64,000 nt of DNA from Ruminococcus sp. (GCF_017549005.1 NZ_JAFYYT010000037.1:114190-178189), one strand, 5' to 3'. Counted from the stretch's first letter, positions 53,914-63,926 are shown. The notes: a model not told the origin generated them from the sequence alone. Program-made: numbers and translations.

Positions 53914-56900
53914 TCAGCTCTTCTCAAGTATCATCTTACGGAAACGGATCATATCATAAATATCGGCATTTCCGTCGCTGTTAAGATCAGCCGCCGCAAA
54001 CTGCTTCTTGTTGAAGTTCTCTGCACCGAGGAGATATTTCTGCATGAGCACAAGGTCTGCAACGCTGAACTCTCCGTCCAGGTTTACATCGCCTGTAACG
54101 TCCTCATAAGGGATAGCAACGGCGATACGGTCAATGGACGGACCGTTTCCGCCTGCGTTGTAAAGCTTGACAGTATTATTTCCTGCCTTGAAAGTTACCT
54201 TTGTATCGGCTGCTGCAATACCCGACCAGTCGTTCCTGTTAGCGTAGAGTCCGCTGAGGTCCGCAGCCTTTGAGCCGTTCACGTCAACGCTCAGGTTCCT
54301 CCTCTCGCCCGAAACATAGTAGATACGGAGAGTATACTCCCCTGCCTTGTCCACGTTCACATTCTCGAAAGTTACGGCATTGTCTGCACCGCCGCCGATA
54401 TATCCTACATATGCGCTGCCTGAGCTGTACTTGCCGTCCTTACCTGAGGTTATCCTTGCATTGCCCGATATCTTTGCATTTTCAGCTTCATAGAACTTGA
54501 AGTTGCTGTAAGGAGTTGTAAGTCTCATACCGCTCTTTGTTATCTTCATTGCGAAACCGCCGTTTGCAAGGAGATCGCGTTTTATGGAACTGTCCTTTGT
54601 AAGATTTTCCAATACAGTTACCTCTATTTCGTTGCCGTCCTTATTATCGCCGAAGATATAAGCCGTATATACTCCGTCGTCGTCAATCAGCTTTGAGAGA
54701 TCAACGGTCACGTTTCTTGCAGAAAGTGTTGAAGCTCCGACGTACCAGCTGCCGCCGCTTCTTCTTGCGGTCACGTTGAACTGCATGGGATAGCCGTCAA
54801 GCACTTTCATATCGTCCCATGCAACAGGCACGTCATTGAGGAAAGGCAGAGCCTTGTTGCCCTGATAGGTGTATACCGAATGTGCAAAATGCTGTATACC
54901 CGACTCTATGGTAACAACGTCCGCAAGTGCAAAGCCTGCCGTTGCCTTTATGCCGTATATCGGTATTCCCGTAGGAGTAAAGTCTGCCGAACCCACTACA
55001 TTTCGTGTGAATGTGTAGGATACGCGGTTTGCAAGTGCGGGAGCATCAAACCATTTATAATACTCCGTACCGTTTACAGCCTCAAATGACACTATATTCG
55101 GGTAAGTCCTGCTCTCTCCGCGCGGTATTGTACAGCCGTGGAAGAGCACCATAAGATGATTTTCCGCAGCTATCCTTGCACAGAGGTTCATCTGCTTCAT
55201 GGTCTCCTGAGTATCGCTCTCGTAGTAGTCTACCTTGACGCCGCTTACTCCGAGGCCTCTTATACGCTCGAACTCGCGGACTATAGTAGCCTCGTCCAGC
55301 AGCGAATAATAAGGATATGCAGGATTTCCTCTGCTGTCCTTGTAGCCCGAGTGGCCCTTGTTGTTTACGCCGTACCAGAGATAGATGCCTATGCCCTTTG
55401 CCGCCGCATAATCGCAGAGCTCCCTGACCTTTGCTTCACTGTCGTCCCAGAGCGCCCAGCCGAAATCGAGACATACGAAGTCCCAGCCGTTGTCTGCCGC
55501 GAAGTCGATATAGTCCTTCTGAGTATGGTACTCAACAGGTGAATCGCCGCCGCTGCTCCACCATGACCAAGCAGTCTTTCCCGGGCGTATCCAGCTTGTG
55601 TCCTCTATTACAGAGGGGGGATTGAGGTTGAGTATCAGGTCGCTTGAAGCCATTTCGTCAAGGTCATCGCCTATTACTACAGCTCTCCACGGAGTATGGA
55701 AAGCATTTTTCATTGAGATGGAGCTTACCTTTACACCGCCCTTGAATCTCAGTCTGTGATAGTTGCCCACAAACTGAAGAGCACCTGCACAGTAGGGCTC
55801 GTCCTCGTTGAAAACGCCAGCCTCCGTGACAGTGACCCAGTATTTATCGTTGATAACTCCTGTATAAGGACAGGAATATGTTGCATTAGTCTCGTTTGCC
55901 CTGTCTCTCGGCAGCTCCACCATGTCCCACTCATAGGTGGCGTTGGGCCAGTTTCCCCAGAACCTGCTCTTGTCAGGGAACATAACCTGACTGGTCTCCT
56001 CCTTGATAGTCGCGCCGTGATCAAGGGAATATCTGTAGCCGATACCGTCGTCATACGCACGGAAGTACACCGTCAGCGTGGAATTTCCCTTTCTGAGAGG
56101 GAATGAGAGCTCGGTATAATTGTCGCGGATAGTCGTATGCTTGCCGTATGGCATTTTGTAGGTCTCGTCATGCTCTACAAAGGAAGCTGACGGAGCTGTC
56201 TGTGAAAAGCCTGATGAAAGGTCCTCGGAAGTAGTGACAAGTCCCAGTTTAGAGGGCTCTATGACCATAGAGCTTCTGCCTGCACTTTGCTTGTACACGG
56301 AATAGTAGTAACTTCCGCGCGGATCAGTCCAGAACTTTATCAAAAGCGATCTATCGGGAGAAACAGTCTCCAGCGACGGAAGCCCCGTGAGTGGAGTACC
56401 GTCAGGAGCGGCAGTTGTCTCCTCCTCGGGAAGCGCCTCGCCCTCCTTTACAGTGTCCTCCTCAAATGTGAAATAATACAGCTCATCGTCGGGGAGCTTT
56501 GCAGCCTGAGCCGCCGAAAGCGCATAGCCGTACATTCTGATATCGTCCACACAGGCACGTATATCGCTGTCCGTATACACTGAATGGCCGATGGAATTAT
56601 ATGTGTAGGACGGGAGAACTCCCTCGCCGAAAAGACTTTTCATTGTATCGGAGAGGGTATCGCTGCCGCTTGTTGAGAGCTTTTTGCCGTCCATGTAGAA
56701 CTGAGCGTCAGTCGGCGAATATACCGCTGTGAGCTCATGCCACTCCATGCTGTCGGGAGCTGTGAGAAGATCGAATATCGCCCTGTGCTTCTCGTCGTTT
56801 TCGGTCGTACTTCCCTTGCCGGCGAAAATGCTTGTCCTGTAGGACTTCTTATCCTTGAGGTCTACAGAAATATCGGGCGAAGAATAGCTCGGAGCCGCTC

Positions 56901-57288
56901 CTGCGCCGAAAGCAACCGGCGAGAACTGGAAAAGCCTTGTGTAGTTTTCTGCTTCGCTGTCCAGCCTGAATTTCAGCGAAAAAGTGAAGCCGTTTTCGCA
57001 GCCCTTGCCGAACATACCGGCAGGCAGCTGCAGCCAGCCGCTTCCGAAGCTGTCGCCGTGCAGGTCGAGCACATTTGAACCGAGCTTGCCGTCAAACTCA
57101 ACACTTGCGTTCATGCCCTTGATAACGGCGTTTCCATTTGCGCTGCCGCAGTTTTCAACAACAGCGTTGGCATAGCTTGATAAAGCATTCGCCGTCATCG
57201 GCTGTGGTGTGAACTGTGCAGCGGACTGTGCTGTGATACATAATGCAGCCGCAATCCCCACGGTTCGCCTGATCAGGTTTTCCCTCAT
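53914..57288 (-). CDS. Dockerin-bearing GH97 glycoside hydrolase with LamG and CBM modules
   Basis: 1124 residues from the ATG at 57288 (AGGAGG). Signal peptide, then a LamG-type module (about 45-270), GH97 N-terminal beta-sandwich (about 310-550), TIM barrel with SGVKVDYYESDTQE (Asp687 as the probable nucleophile of retaining alpha-galactosidase-type members), a C-terminal beta domain, a CBM35/CBM6-like domain (about 930-1050, EAENAKISGNARI) and dockerin (GDVNLDGEFSVADLVLMQ, DLNSDGNADIYDMIRF). Expected to release alpha-linked galactose or glucose. Confidence 0.9.
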   Translation of the reverse strand: MRENLIRRTVGIAAALCITAQSAAQFTPQPMTANALSSYANAVVENCGSANGNAVIKGMNASVEFDGKLGSNVLDLHGDSFGSGWLQLPAGMFGKGCENGFTFSLKFRLDSEAENYTRLFQFSPVAFGAGAAPSYSSPDISVDLKDKKSYRTSIFAGKGSTTENDEKHRAIFDLLTAPDSMEWHELTAVYSPTDAQFYMDGKKLSTSGSDTLSDTMKSLFGEGVLPSYTYNSIGHSVYTDSDIRACVDDIRMYGYALSAAQAAKLPDDELYYFTFEEDTVKEGEALPEEETTAAPDGTPLTGLPSLETVSPDRSLLIKFWTDPRGSYYYSVYKQSAGRSSMVIEPSKLGLVTTSEDLSSGFSQTAPSASFVEHDETYKMPYGKHTTIRDNYTELSFPLRKGNSTLTVYFRAYDDGIGYRYSLDHGATIKEETSQVMFPDKSRFWGNWPNATYEWDMVELPRDRANETNATYSCPYTGVINDKYWVTVTEAGVFNEDEPYCAGALQFVGNYHRLRFKGGVKVSSISMKNAFHTPWRAVVIGDDLDEMASSDLILNLNPPSVIEDTSWIRPGKTAWSWWSSGGDSPVEYHTQKDYIDFAADNGWDFVCLDFGWALWDDSEAKVRELCDYAAAKGIGIYLWYGVNNKGHSGYKDSRGNPAYPYYSLLDEATIVREFERIRGLGVSGVKVDYYESDTQETMKQMNLCARIAAENHLMVLFHGCTIPRGESRTYPNIVSFEAVNGTEYYKWFDAPALANRVSYTFTRNVVGSADFTPTGIPIYGIKATAGFALADVVTIESGIQHFAHSVYTYQGNKALPFLNDVPVAWDDMKVLDGYPMQFNVTARRSGGSWYVGASTLSARNVTVDLSKLIDDDGVYTAYIFGDNKDGNEIEVTVLENLTKDSSIKRDLLANGGFAMKITKSGMRLTTPYSNFKFYEAENAKISGNARITSGKDGKYSSGSAYVGYIGGGADNAVTFENVNVDKAGEYTLRIYYVSGERRNLSVDVNGSKAADLSGLYANRNDWSGIAAADTKVTFKAGNNTVKLYNAGGNGPSIDRIAVAIPYEDVTGDVNLDGEFSVADLVLMQKYLLGAENFNKKQFAAADLNSDGNADIYDMIRFRKMILEKS

Positions 57289-57305
57289 TTTAATTCCTCC
57301 TTCTT

Positions 57306-57413
57306 GAAAGTTCAAAAGCATATATTTATGTGCATTATTTATAATTTATTGAACTTTCTTAGATTTTAATTATCCCCTATGCACATTATATCGCAATTTA
57401 TACAAAAATTCAA
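57306..57413 (-). promoter_or_regulatory. GH97 promoter and inverted repeats
   Basis: Minus-strand TTGAAT (57413-57408) and TATAAT (57390-57385), 17 bp apart. The pairs GAAAGTTCAA (57306) / TTGAACTTTC (57349) and ATGTGCAT (57328) / ATGCACAT (57379) are interleaved; the last overlaps the -10, a possible operator. Confidence 0.6.
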
Positions 57414-57504
57414 CCCCAAAAACAAATAACAGGTGGAGATTTTACCATAAATAAAAGCTTTACACCATTTCTGTGTTATGGTACAATATTTCTGAGGTGA
57501 TACC

Positions 57505-57849
57505 ATGAATATCGACTACATACACGAGCCTACCGACCTCCAGTGCGGACAGGCTGTACTGGCTATGGTACTGGGAAAAACTCCCGAATATATATGCTCT
57601 CTCCTCGGTAACGACAGGGAGACCGACCTGAAGGAAATGAAGTCGGTTTTCCGCTCTCACGGAGTCCTGATATCCGACGAGAGAAAACAGGCACATTCAA
57701 AAGCCGACCTCCCTCCCCTTGCCCTCCTCAGCCTTGAAACTCCCCGCTGCTGGCACTGGTCGCTGTACTGCGAGGGAACTTTTTACGACCCGGAACACGG
57801 CGTTTTCAGGACTTTCCGCAGGCTGCAAGAAAGTTTTACTGGGAACTGA
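57505..57849 (+). CDS. Small C39-like cysteine-protease-fold protein
   Basis: 114 residues. LQCGQAVLAMVLG places Cys14 at the start of a helix, and HWSLYCEGTFYDPEHG carries His84 and Asp95, the Cys-His-Asp order of the papain-like C39 fold. No signal peptide, transporter or substrate peptide near. It could be a cytoplasmic peptidase or amidase. Confidence 0.7.
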   Translation: MNIDYIHEPTDLQCGQAVLAMVLGKTPEYICSLLGNDRETDLKEMKSVFRSHGVLISDERKQAHSKADLPPLALLSLETPRCWHWSLYCEGTFYDPEHGVFRTFRRLQESFTGN

Positions 57850-57997
57850 GGACAGATAAGCGGTAACAGTCGCTTTTCAACGAAAAAGCCCGTGATTTCC
57901 CGATAATTTTCTATTTATCCCCTGTAATAATATCAATTGACATATATTGTCAAAAGTGGTATAATTTTTGTATGTATATATTTGGGAGGCAACTACA

Positions 57998-59059
57998 TTG
58001 AAAATAAACAGATCCGCATATGTCATCATGGCAGCTTCTCTGCTCTCAGCAATGACAGGATGCTCCAAAACAGAGAATGTACTCGGCTCGCAGCCCGATC
58101 CCCTTGCTGTTAAAACTTCGCCCGAAAGCGTGGTCTTTGACTGGCAGGAGGAATATCAGAACAAGCTGGAGCAGTTTCAGGTGTCAGCCGCCTGCTCTGA
58201 TTCATCTATGTTCGATCTCCGCGATGTCACCAATGACGGTATCCCCGAGCTCATAATCTCTCCCTCGGACGACGCTTCGGCAATGTGCGAGGTATATTCC
58301 ATCATCGGCACCGAGCTTACAAAGATCGCTGTCTGCGGCTCGTTCGGAGAGTTCGATTACTTCCCGTCCATACTCGTTATCGGCTACGAATACGCAGGCG
58401 AGGAGTTCACAGTCGGCGAATATCAGACTTATACCGACGGCTTCTACAGCGTGGATTTCGATTACTATACAAATATGAACAGCGCCTCTTCGGGAGCTGT
58501 TATCCGCTACGAGATAAACGGCGACGGCGTTTCCCTTGACGAGTTTGAGGAAAGGATAAACGCCTATCAGAACGAGGACAGCTTCAGAGTCGGCAGAAAA
58601 TACACATTCGGCGACGATTCCATTCAGTACGCAGTACACTGCAGCGAGAGCTGGAGCGAGGTCCTCACTGACGCTCAGAAAAAGAAATACAAGGAAAAGC
58701 TTTCCGACGTTCTTCAGAACGCTTCGTCTGCCGATTCCGCATTTGAACTTGCAGACCTTGACGGCAACGGACTTCCCGAGGTCATCGTATCCTCGGGCTC
58801 TCTTGAGGAAATGCCTGTGAGCGTTTACTACCTCGATAACGACGGAGTCAGGGAAATAACAGCAACAGGCGATGCAAACGGCTGTCTGCGCCTTGATATA
58901 AAGAACGGCATATTTTATGCCCCCGACCAGACTGGAAAGCTCAAAAGCTGGTCGCTTTCAAGTGAAAGCACAAGCAGCTTCAAGCCATCGGACAGCATTA
59001 TGGTATGCGGAAGAAAATACCTGTTCACATCTGACAATATCAAGCTCGTATTTGCTTGA
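57998..59059 (+). CDS. Putative lipoprotein with EF-hand/VCBS-like repeats
   Basis: 353 residues from a TTG at 57998 preceded at 8 nt by GGGAGG. Lipobox SAMTGC. Two repeats DVTNDGIPELIISP (about 66) and DLDGNGLPEVIVSSG (about 248) resemble Ca-binding FG-GAP/VCBS blades. No enzyme motif. Upstream of radA by 11 bp, so probably co-transcribed with it although functions look unrelated. Confidence 0.75.
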   Translation: MKINRSAYVIMAASLLSAMTGCSKTENVLGSQPDPLAVKTSPESVVFDWQEEYQNKLEQFQVSAACSDSSMFDLRDVTNDGIPELIISPSDDASAMCEVYSIIGTELTKIAVCGSFGEFDYFPSILVIGYEYAGEEFTVGEYQTYTDGFYSVDFDYYTNMNSASSGAVIRYEINGDGVSLDEFEERINAYQNEDSFRVGRKYTFGDDSIQYAVHCSESWSEVLTDAQKKKYKEKLSDVLQNASSADSAFELADLDGNGLPEVIVSSGSLEEMPVSVYYLDNDGVREITATGDANGCLRLDIKNGIFYAPDQTGKLKSWSLSSESTSSFKPSDSIMVCGRKYLFTSDNIKLVFA

Positions 59060-59070
59060 CGAGGTAAAAA

Positions 59071-60447
59071 ATGGCTAAATCAAAATACATATACACCTGT
59101 AACCAGTGCGGCTACGAAAGTTCCAAATGGAACGGAAAATGCCCGTCCTGCGGTGCATGGAACAGCTTTGAGGAGGATATCGCAGATACTGCTCCCTCAG
59201 GTTCGCGCTCACTTTCTTCTGCGGGAACTGCTCCCGACCTTTCCGACAATATCCTCGAGCTCGAGGATATCGGAGCTGACAGCGACGTGCGCTATGACAC
59301 AGGTATCGGAGAGCTTAACAGGGTACTCGGCGGAGGACTTGTGAAAGGCTCTCTTGTTCTTCTCGGCGGAGAGCCTGGTATCGGAAAAAGTACCATACTT
59401 CTGCAGATATGCCAGTTTCTCGGAGAAGACCACTCCGTACTGTACGTTTCCGGAGAAGAATCCGCAAGGCAGATAAAGCTCCGAGCAAACCGCCTCGGCG
59501 TTGACACCGAAAACCTGTATATCCTTACAGCTACAGACGCAGAAGCTGTTTCTCAGACCATAGCTTCAAGCGCCCCGGATATCGCTATAATCGACTCTAT
59601 TCAGACCATGAGCATCGGGCGTATCGCTTCAAGTCCCGGAAGTATCACTCAGGTTAGGGAATGTACCAACCTTTTCATGCATACGGCTAAAAATCTGGAG
59701 ATACCGATAATCATAGTAGGTCATGTCAATAAGGACGGAGCTATAGCAGGCCCAAAGGTCATGGAGCACATTGTGGACGCCGTGCTATATTTCGAGGGTG
59801 AGCGTCATCAGAGCTACCGTATACTCCGTGCCGTGAAGAACCGTTTCGGCTCCACAAACGAGATCGGCGTTTTTGAAATGATCGACAAGGGACTGAGAGA
59901 AGTGGCAAATCCTTCGCAGATGCTCCTTGCAGGAAGACCCCACAACGTTTCGGGCACCTGCGTTTCCTGTGTTATGGAAGGAAGCCGTCCCATACTCGCG
60001 GAGGTGCAGGCTCTTGCAGCAAAAACAAGCTATTCTGCGCCAAGACGTATGGTCACAGGCTTTGACTTCAACAGGCTCAACATCATTATCGCAGTCCTTG
60101 AAAAGAGACTGGGGATATTCATGGGAAGTCTCGACGTGTACCTGAATATCGTTGGCGGCTTCCGCCTTGACGAGCCTGCAGGCGACCTGCCTGTTGCAAT
60201 GGCACTGTACTCAGGAATAATGGACAAGCAGATAGACGAGGAGCTCGTCGCATTCGGCGAGATAGGACTCGGCGGCGAGATACGTTCCGTATCCCATATA
60301 GTCCAGCGTATCCGCGAAGCCGAAAGAATGGGCTTCAGGACCTGCGTTGTGCCGAAGCAGTCCATGTCCTCAATTGACCCTAAGGACTATGATATCGAAA
60401 TCGTTCCTGCAAGTACTTTAAAACAGGCATTTGCAGTGATAAAATAG
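59071..60447 (+). CDS. radA: DNA repair protein RadA
   Basis: 458 residues. Zinc finger Cys10-Cys13-Cys24-Cys27 (TCNQCGYESSKWNGKCPSC), Walker A GGEPGIGKST, the RadA motif KNRFGSTNEIGVFEM, and a C-terminal Lon-like domain (GDLPVAMALYSG). It processes recombination intermediates with RecA. Promoter likely shared with the upstream lipoprotein gene. Confidence 0.95.
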   Translation: MAKSKYIYTCNQCGYESSKWNGKCPSCGAWNSFEEDIADTAPSGSRSLSSAGTAPDLSDNILELEDIGADSDVRYDTGIGELNRVLGGGLVKGSLVLLGGEPGIGKSTILLQICQFLGEDHSVLYVSGEESARQIKLRANRLGVDTENLYILTATDAEAVSQTIASSAPDIAIIDSIQTMSIGRIASSPGSITQVRECTNLFMHTAKNLEIPIIIVGHVNKDGAIAGPKVMEHIVDAVLYFEGERHQSYRILRAVKNRFGSTNEIGVFEMIDKGLREVANPSQMLLAGRPHNVSGTCVSCVMEGSRPILAEVQALAAKTSYSAPRRMVTGFDFNRLNIIIAVLEKRLGIFMGSLDVYLNIVGGFRLDEPAGDLPVAMALYSGIMDKQIDEELVAFGEIGLGGEIRSVSHIVQRIREAERMGFRTCVVPKQSMSSIDPKDYDIEIVPASTLKQAFAVIK

Positions 60448-60453
60448 CATTTA

Positions 60454-60490
60454 GGCTCGTAAGCAGCAGCTTCCGAGCCGTTTGTTTAAT
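60454..60490 (+). terminator. Terminator after radA
   Basis: GGCTCG/CGAGCC stem with AAGC/GCTT continuation and T-rich tail. Confidence 0.65.
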
Positions 60491-60594
60491 TGTATGCCGC
60501 AGGCACAGAACCAGTGCTCCCCACCAAGTTGCGGCATAATAAAGAAAAACTGCACTTTTTCTCCGCTATTGTTGCTATTTTATACATTATATGA

Positions 60595-60621
60595 TATAAT
60601 ATTCGTAAAAACGAATATTAT
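60595..60621 (+). promoter_or_regulatory. Palindrome over a -10 element upstream of the GH3 gene
   Basis: Perfect 11-bp arms ATAATATTCGT/ACGAATATTAT around AAAA overlap TATAAT (60595-60600), a plausible operator for the GH3 transcript, about 90 bp before its ATG. Confidence 0.5.
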
Positions 60622-60711
60622 GAAAGATTTTTATGTCCTTGCAGATACGCAAATCAAAGATTTGCTCCCTGCAATCGGTGAGTGTAGAACCTACATCAGG
60701 AGGAATCAGCA

Positions 60712-62244
60712 ATGAAACACAGAAATACAATTGCGGCTCTGCTCTCTCTCAGCCTGCTGCTCACAGGCTGCGGCGGAAATTCTTCCACTGACATCAGCAG
60801 CCCCGAAACGGCTGCAGTAGAGATAACAAAAACAGAGCCTTTACATACAGACATGAAAACTACATATACACAGACTGAAACAAAGCCAACTTCTGCAGTA
60901 ACAGAAAATACGACTTCTGAAACTGCGGCAAAAACCTCTGCTCCGGCTGCCGGAACTGCCCATACTCAGCCCCGGACAGAAGCACGGCACGAGCAGCATG
61001 AGCAGAAGCATACAGAAGCTCAGGTTTCCCAGCAAAATGAGCAGCCTGATGATAACAGCTCCCCTGAAAATGATCAGTCTCATCACGACAGTGAGAGTGC
61101 AACTACCACGACCTCCGAGACCACAACCACAGCCATGACAGCAACCACTTTCATGACAACTCAGGCAGAGACCACGACTACTACCAATAAGAATCCCCTG
61201 CCAAAGGTCGTGCTTGACGGCATGACCTTAGAGCAGAAAGTCGCACAGATGTTCATGGTAACTCCCGAAGCTCTTACAGGTATATCCCCTATGACTCAGG
61301 TAGGCGGCGGTACTCAGAAGGCTATAGAGGAAGTCCCTGTGGGCGGTATCATCTTATTCGCCCAGAACCTTACATCACGGGATCAGACGAAGAAAATGCT
61401 TTCTTCAACTCAGGACTACGCAAAAAAAGCCTGCGGCATCGGACTTTTTACCGCCGTTGACGAAGAAGGCGGACTTGTGGCTCGCTGCGCCCAGAAGCTC
61501 GGCACCGCCAAATTCAAGGATATGGCATACTACGGCACAGAAAACAACAGTGATACTGCCTACAATATCGGCAGCTCTATCGGAAGAGACCTCGGAATGC
61601 TCGGCTTCAACGTTGATTTCGCGCCTGTTGCCGATATAAATATATGCAGTTCCAACGAGCTGGGAAACCGTATTTTCAGCGATGATCCGCAAGTAGTTGC
61701 GAATATGTCCTCATACGTGGCAAAGGGGCTCCAGAATGAAGGAGTCTGCGCTACTCTGAAGCATTTTCCCGGACTTGGTGCAGAAAACGGCAATACTCAC
61801 ACTAATTCAACAGTCATCATAGACAGAACGCTGGACGAGCTCCGCAGTACCGAATTTATCCCCTTCTCCGAGGGCATAAAGGCCGGCGTGGACTTCATAA
61901 TGGTAGGTCATCAGTCGGTAACAGGTCTTGGCGACGAGCTCCCCTGCGACCTCTCCTATAAGGCTGTTACCGAAATGCTCCGCGGCGAGCTTGGCTTCGA
62001 TGGCATTGCCATAACCGATTCACAGCAGATGAACACTATCTCAAAGGTCTATACCTCTGGCGAAGCAGCAAAGCTCTCAATAAAGGCAGGAATGGACATT
62101 ATCCTCATGCCAGTTGACTACAGACAGGCTGTGAATGAGGTCTGCGAGGCTGTCCGCAGCGGCGAGATATCAGAGGAGCGCATAAATGAAAGCGTTATGC
62201 GTATACTCAGAAAAAAATACGCTCTCGGACTGCTGAAAAAGTGA
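60712..62244 (+). CDS. GH3 family lipoprotein (NagZ-like glycosidase)
   Basis: 510 residues, AGGAGG before the ATG. Lipobox LLTGC (Cys20), then about 140 residues of Thr/Glu/Gln-rich linker. GH3 domain (about 165-505) with VDEEGGLVAR, KHFPGLGAENGNTHTNS, IMVGHQSV and GFDGIAITDSQQM, where the aspartate is the nucleophile position. Family NagZ members hydrolyse N-acetylglucosamine; others are beta-glucosidases. The KHFPGxG His signature is NagZ-like. Surface location suggests wall or chitin-type substrates. Confidence 0.88.
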   Translation: MKHRNTIAALLSLSLLLTGCGGNSSTDISSPETAAVEITKTEPLHTDMKTTYTQTETKPTSAVTENTTSETAAKTSAPAAGTAHTQPRTEARHEQHEQKHTEAQVSQQNEQPDDNSSPENDQSHHDSESATTTTSETTTTAMTATTFMTTQAETTTTTNKNPLPKVVLDGMTLEQKVAQMFMVTPEALTGISPMTQVGGGTQKAIEEVPVGGIILFAQNLTSRDQTKKMLSSTQDYAKKACGIGLFTAVDEEGGLVARCAQKLGTAKFKDMAYYGTENNSDTAYNIGSSIGRDLGMLGFNVDFAPVADINICSSNELGNRIFSDDPQVVANMSSYVAKGLQNEGVCATLKHFPGLGAENGNTHTNSTVIIDRTLDELRSTEFIPFSEGIKAGVDFIMVGHQSVTGLGDELPCDLSYKAVTEMLRGELGFDGIAITDSQQMNTISKVYTSGEAAKLSIKAGMDIILMPVDYRQAVNEVCEAVRSGEISEERINESVMRILRKKYALGLLKK

Positions 62245-62280
62245 AAAAGCTGAATTAAGCTTTGAACTCACAAGCATTCA

Positions 62281-62310
62281 TGCCGCACTGTCCTTCAAGT
62301 GCGGCATTTT
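62281..62310 (+). terminator. Terminator after the GH3 gene
   Basis: TGCCGCACT/AGTGCGGCA stem, 8-nt loop, T4. Confidence 0.82.
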
Positions 62311-62421
62311 ATGTTATATCATCAGTTTACTATAAATCTCTGCATTTTACTATCATTTTTCACTATAAAAAGTTATAATAATGCCATAAGGTACAAACCT
62401 CATTATTTAAGGAGAAAAAAC

Positions 62422-63828
62422 ATGAAAAAAATGAAAGCTTTATCAGTTATTGCTGCTCTTTCAATGCTCGCCTGCTCAGTGAGTTGCAGCAGCAACAATA
62501 CAGACACAGACAGCACAAAGCCTACAGAAGCCAAAACAGAGGCAATTACAGAAGCTGTGGACGTTCCCGAGCTGGACGGCTACAATCTTCTCTGGAACGA
62601 CGAGTTCAGCGGCAGCGCTCTCGACGAGACAAAGTGGAACTACGAGCCCCACGAGCCGGGCTGGACAAACGAGGAGCTCCAGGAGTATACAACTTCCACG
62701 GACAATGTGTTCGTCCGCGATGGAAAGCTGGTCATCAAGGCTATCAAGTCCGAAAAGAACGGCAAGGACTACTACACATCAGGTAAGGTAACAGGTCAGA
62801 ACAAGACCGATTTCACCTACGGCAAGGTAGTAGTAAGCGCTAAGGTACCCGAGGGACAGGGCTTATGGCCTGCTATCTGGATGATGCCCAAGGACGAGAG
62901 CTTCTACGGTCAGTGGCCTAAGTGCGGCGAGATTGACATCATGGAAGTCCTCGGAAACGATGTTAGCACAGCTTACGGTACTCTCCACTACGGCGAGCCT
63001 CACGGTGAACAGCAGGGCACATGGGGTCTGACCGGTCAGACCTACGCTGACAGCTTCCATGAGTACTCTGTTGAGTGGGAGCCGGGTGAATTCCGCTGGT
63101 ATATCGACGGAAATCTCTACAATACAGTAAACGACTGGTTCACAGCAGTTCAGGGAGAGGACGAAAAGCCTTACCCTGCACCGTTCGATCAGCCATTCTT
63201 CGTTCAGCTCAACCTTGCAGTCGGCGGAACATGGCCGGGCAATCCCGACGCTACAACAGATTTCGACAAGGCAGAGTTCGAGGTTGACTACGTTAGAGTT
63301 TATCAGAAACCCGAGTACGACACAAATGTCAAGAAGCCCGAAAAGGAATTCCGCAAGGCACTTGAGGACGGAAACTTCATTTTCAACGGCGATTTCTCAG
63401 AAGCTGAGGATCTTACCGATGATGTTAACTGGAAGTTCCTCCTGTTCAACGGCGGAGAAGGCGCGGCTGAGATAAAGGATAATATGATCGTGATTACTTC
63501 CGAAAAGGAAGGCACAGAGGACTACTCCGTACAGCTTGTACAGCCCGATCTTCCTATGATAAAGGGCAAGAAGTACCGTGTGACATTTGACGCATATGCC
63601 GACGAGGAGAGAGACATCATCGTATGCGTTTCCGCTCCGTCAGCAGGCTGGATACGCTACCTCAAGGACACAAAGCTCAAGGTAACTCCCGAAAAGCAGA
63701 CATTCACCTATGACTTCGAGATGAAGGACAAGGACGATAACAACGGCCGTCTCGAGTTCAACCTCGGACACAGAGGCTCTACTGCTACAGTTTACATCTC
63801 TAATGTCAGAGTTGAAGAAATATCGTAA
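62422..63828 (+). CDS. GH16 beta-glucanase lipoprotein with CBM4-like domain
   Basis: 468 residues from the ATG at 62422 (AAGGAG). Lipobox LSMLAC at about 15-20, short linker, GH16 jelly roll (about 55-300) with Glu170-Ile-Asp172-Ile-Met-Glu175 (catalytic nucleophile and acid). Residues about 325-468 form a CBM4/9-like beta-sandwich (FIFNGDFSE... AYADEERDIIVCVS). Cleaves beta-1,3 or mixed-linkage glucans at the cell surface. No dockerin. Confidence 0.92.
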   Translation: MKKMKALSVIAALSMLACSVSCSSNNTDTDSTKPTEAKTEAITEAVDVPELDGYNLLWNDEFSGSALDETKWNYEPHEPGWTNEELQEYTTSTDNVFVRDGKLVIKAIKSEKNGKDYYTSGKVTGQNKTDFTYGKVVVSAKVPEGQGLWPAIWMMPKDESFYGQWPKCGEIDIMEVLGNDVSTAYGTLHYGEPHGEQQGTWGLTGQTYADSFHEYSVEWEPGEFRWYIDGNLYNTVNDWFTAVQGEDEKPYPAPFDQPFFVQLNLAVGGTWPGNPDATTDFDKAEFEVDYVRVYQKPEYDTNVKKPEKEFRKALEDGNFIFNGDFSEAEDLTDDVNWKFLLFNGGEGAAEIKDNMIVITSEKEGTEDYSVQLVQPDLPMIKGKKYRVTFDAYADEERDIIVCVSAPSAGWIRYLKDTKLKVTPEKQTFTYDFEMKDKDDNNGRLEFNLGHRGSTATVYISNVRVEEIS

Positions 63829-63906
63829 TCTCCCCATTCTTACCCTAAAACAGCCGACATATGTGCGGTACGCATAGAGAAGTATTTGTGAGAATTTATT
63901 GAGGAA

Positions 63907-63926
63907 AACCCTTTTGAAAAAGGGTT
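63907..63926. repeat. Palindromic interspersed-repeat-like sequence
   Basis: AACCCTTTTGAAAAAGGGTT followed by CTTCATCAAACTCC and CCTAAAACTTCCAG, a phrase common in intergenic regions of Ruminococcaceae (from memory). No terminator T run. The last 170 bases hold no gene I can support. Confidence 0.45.

Noticed and set aside
60482-60715. Open frame of 77 codons before the GH3 gene
   Set aside because: Starts inside the radA terminator and covers the palindrome and promoter of the GH3 gene.
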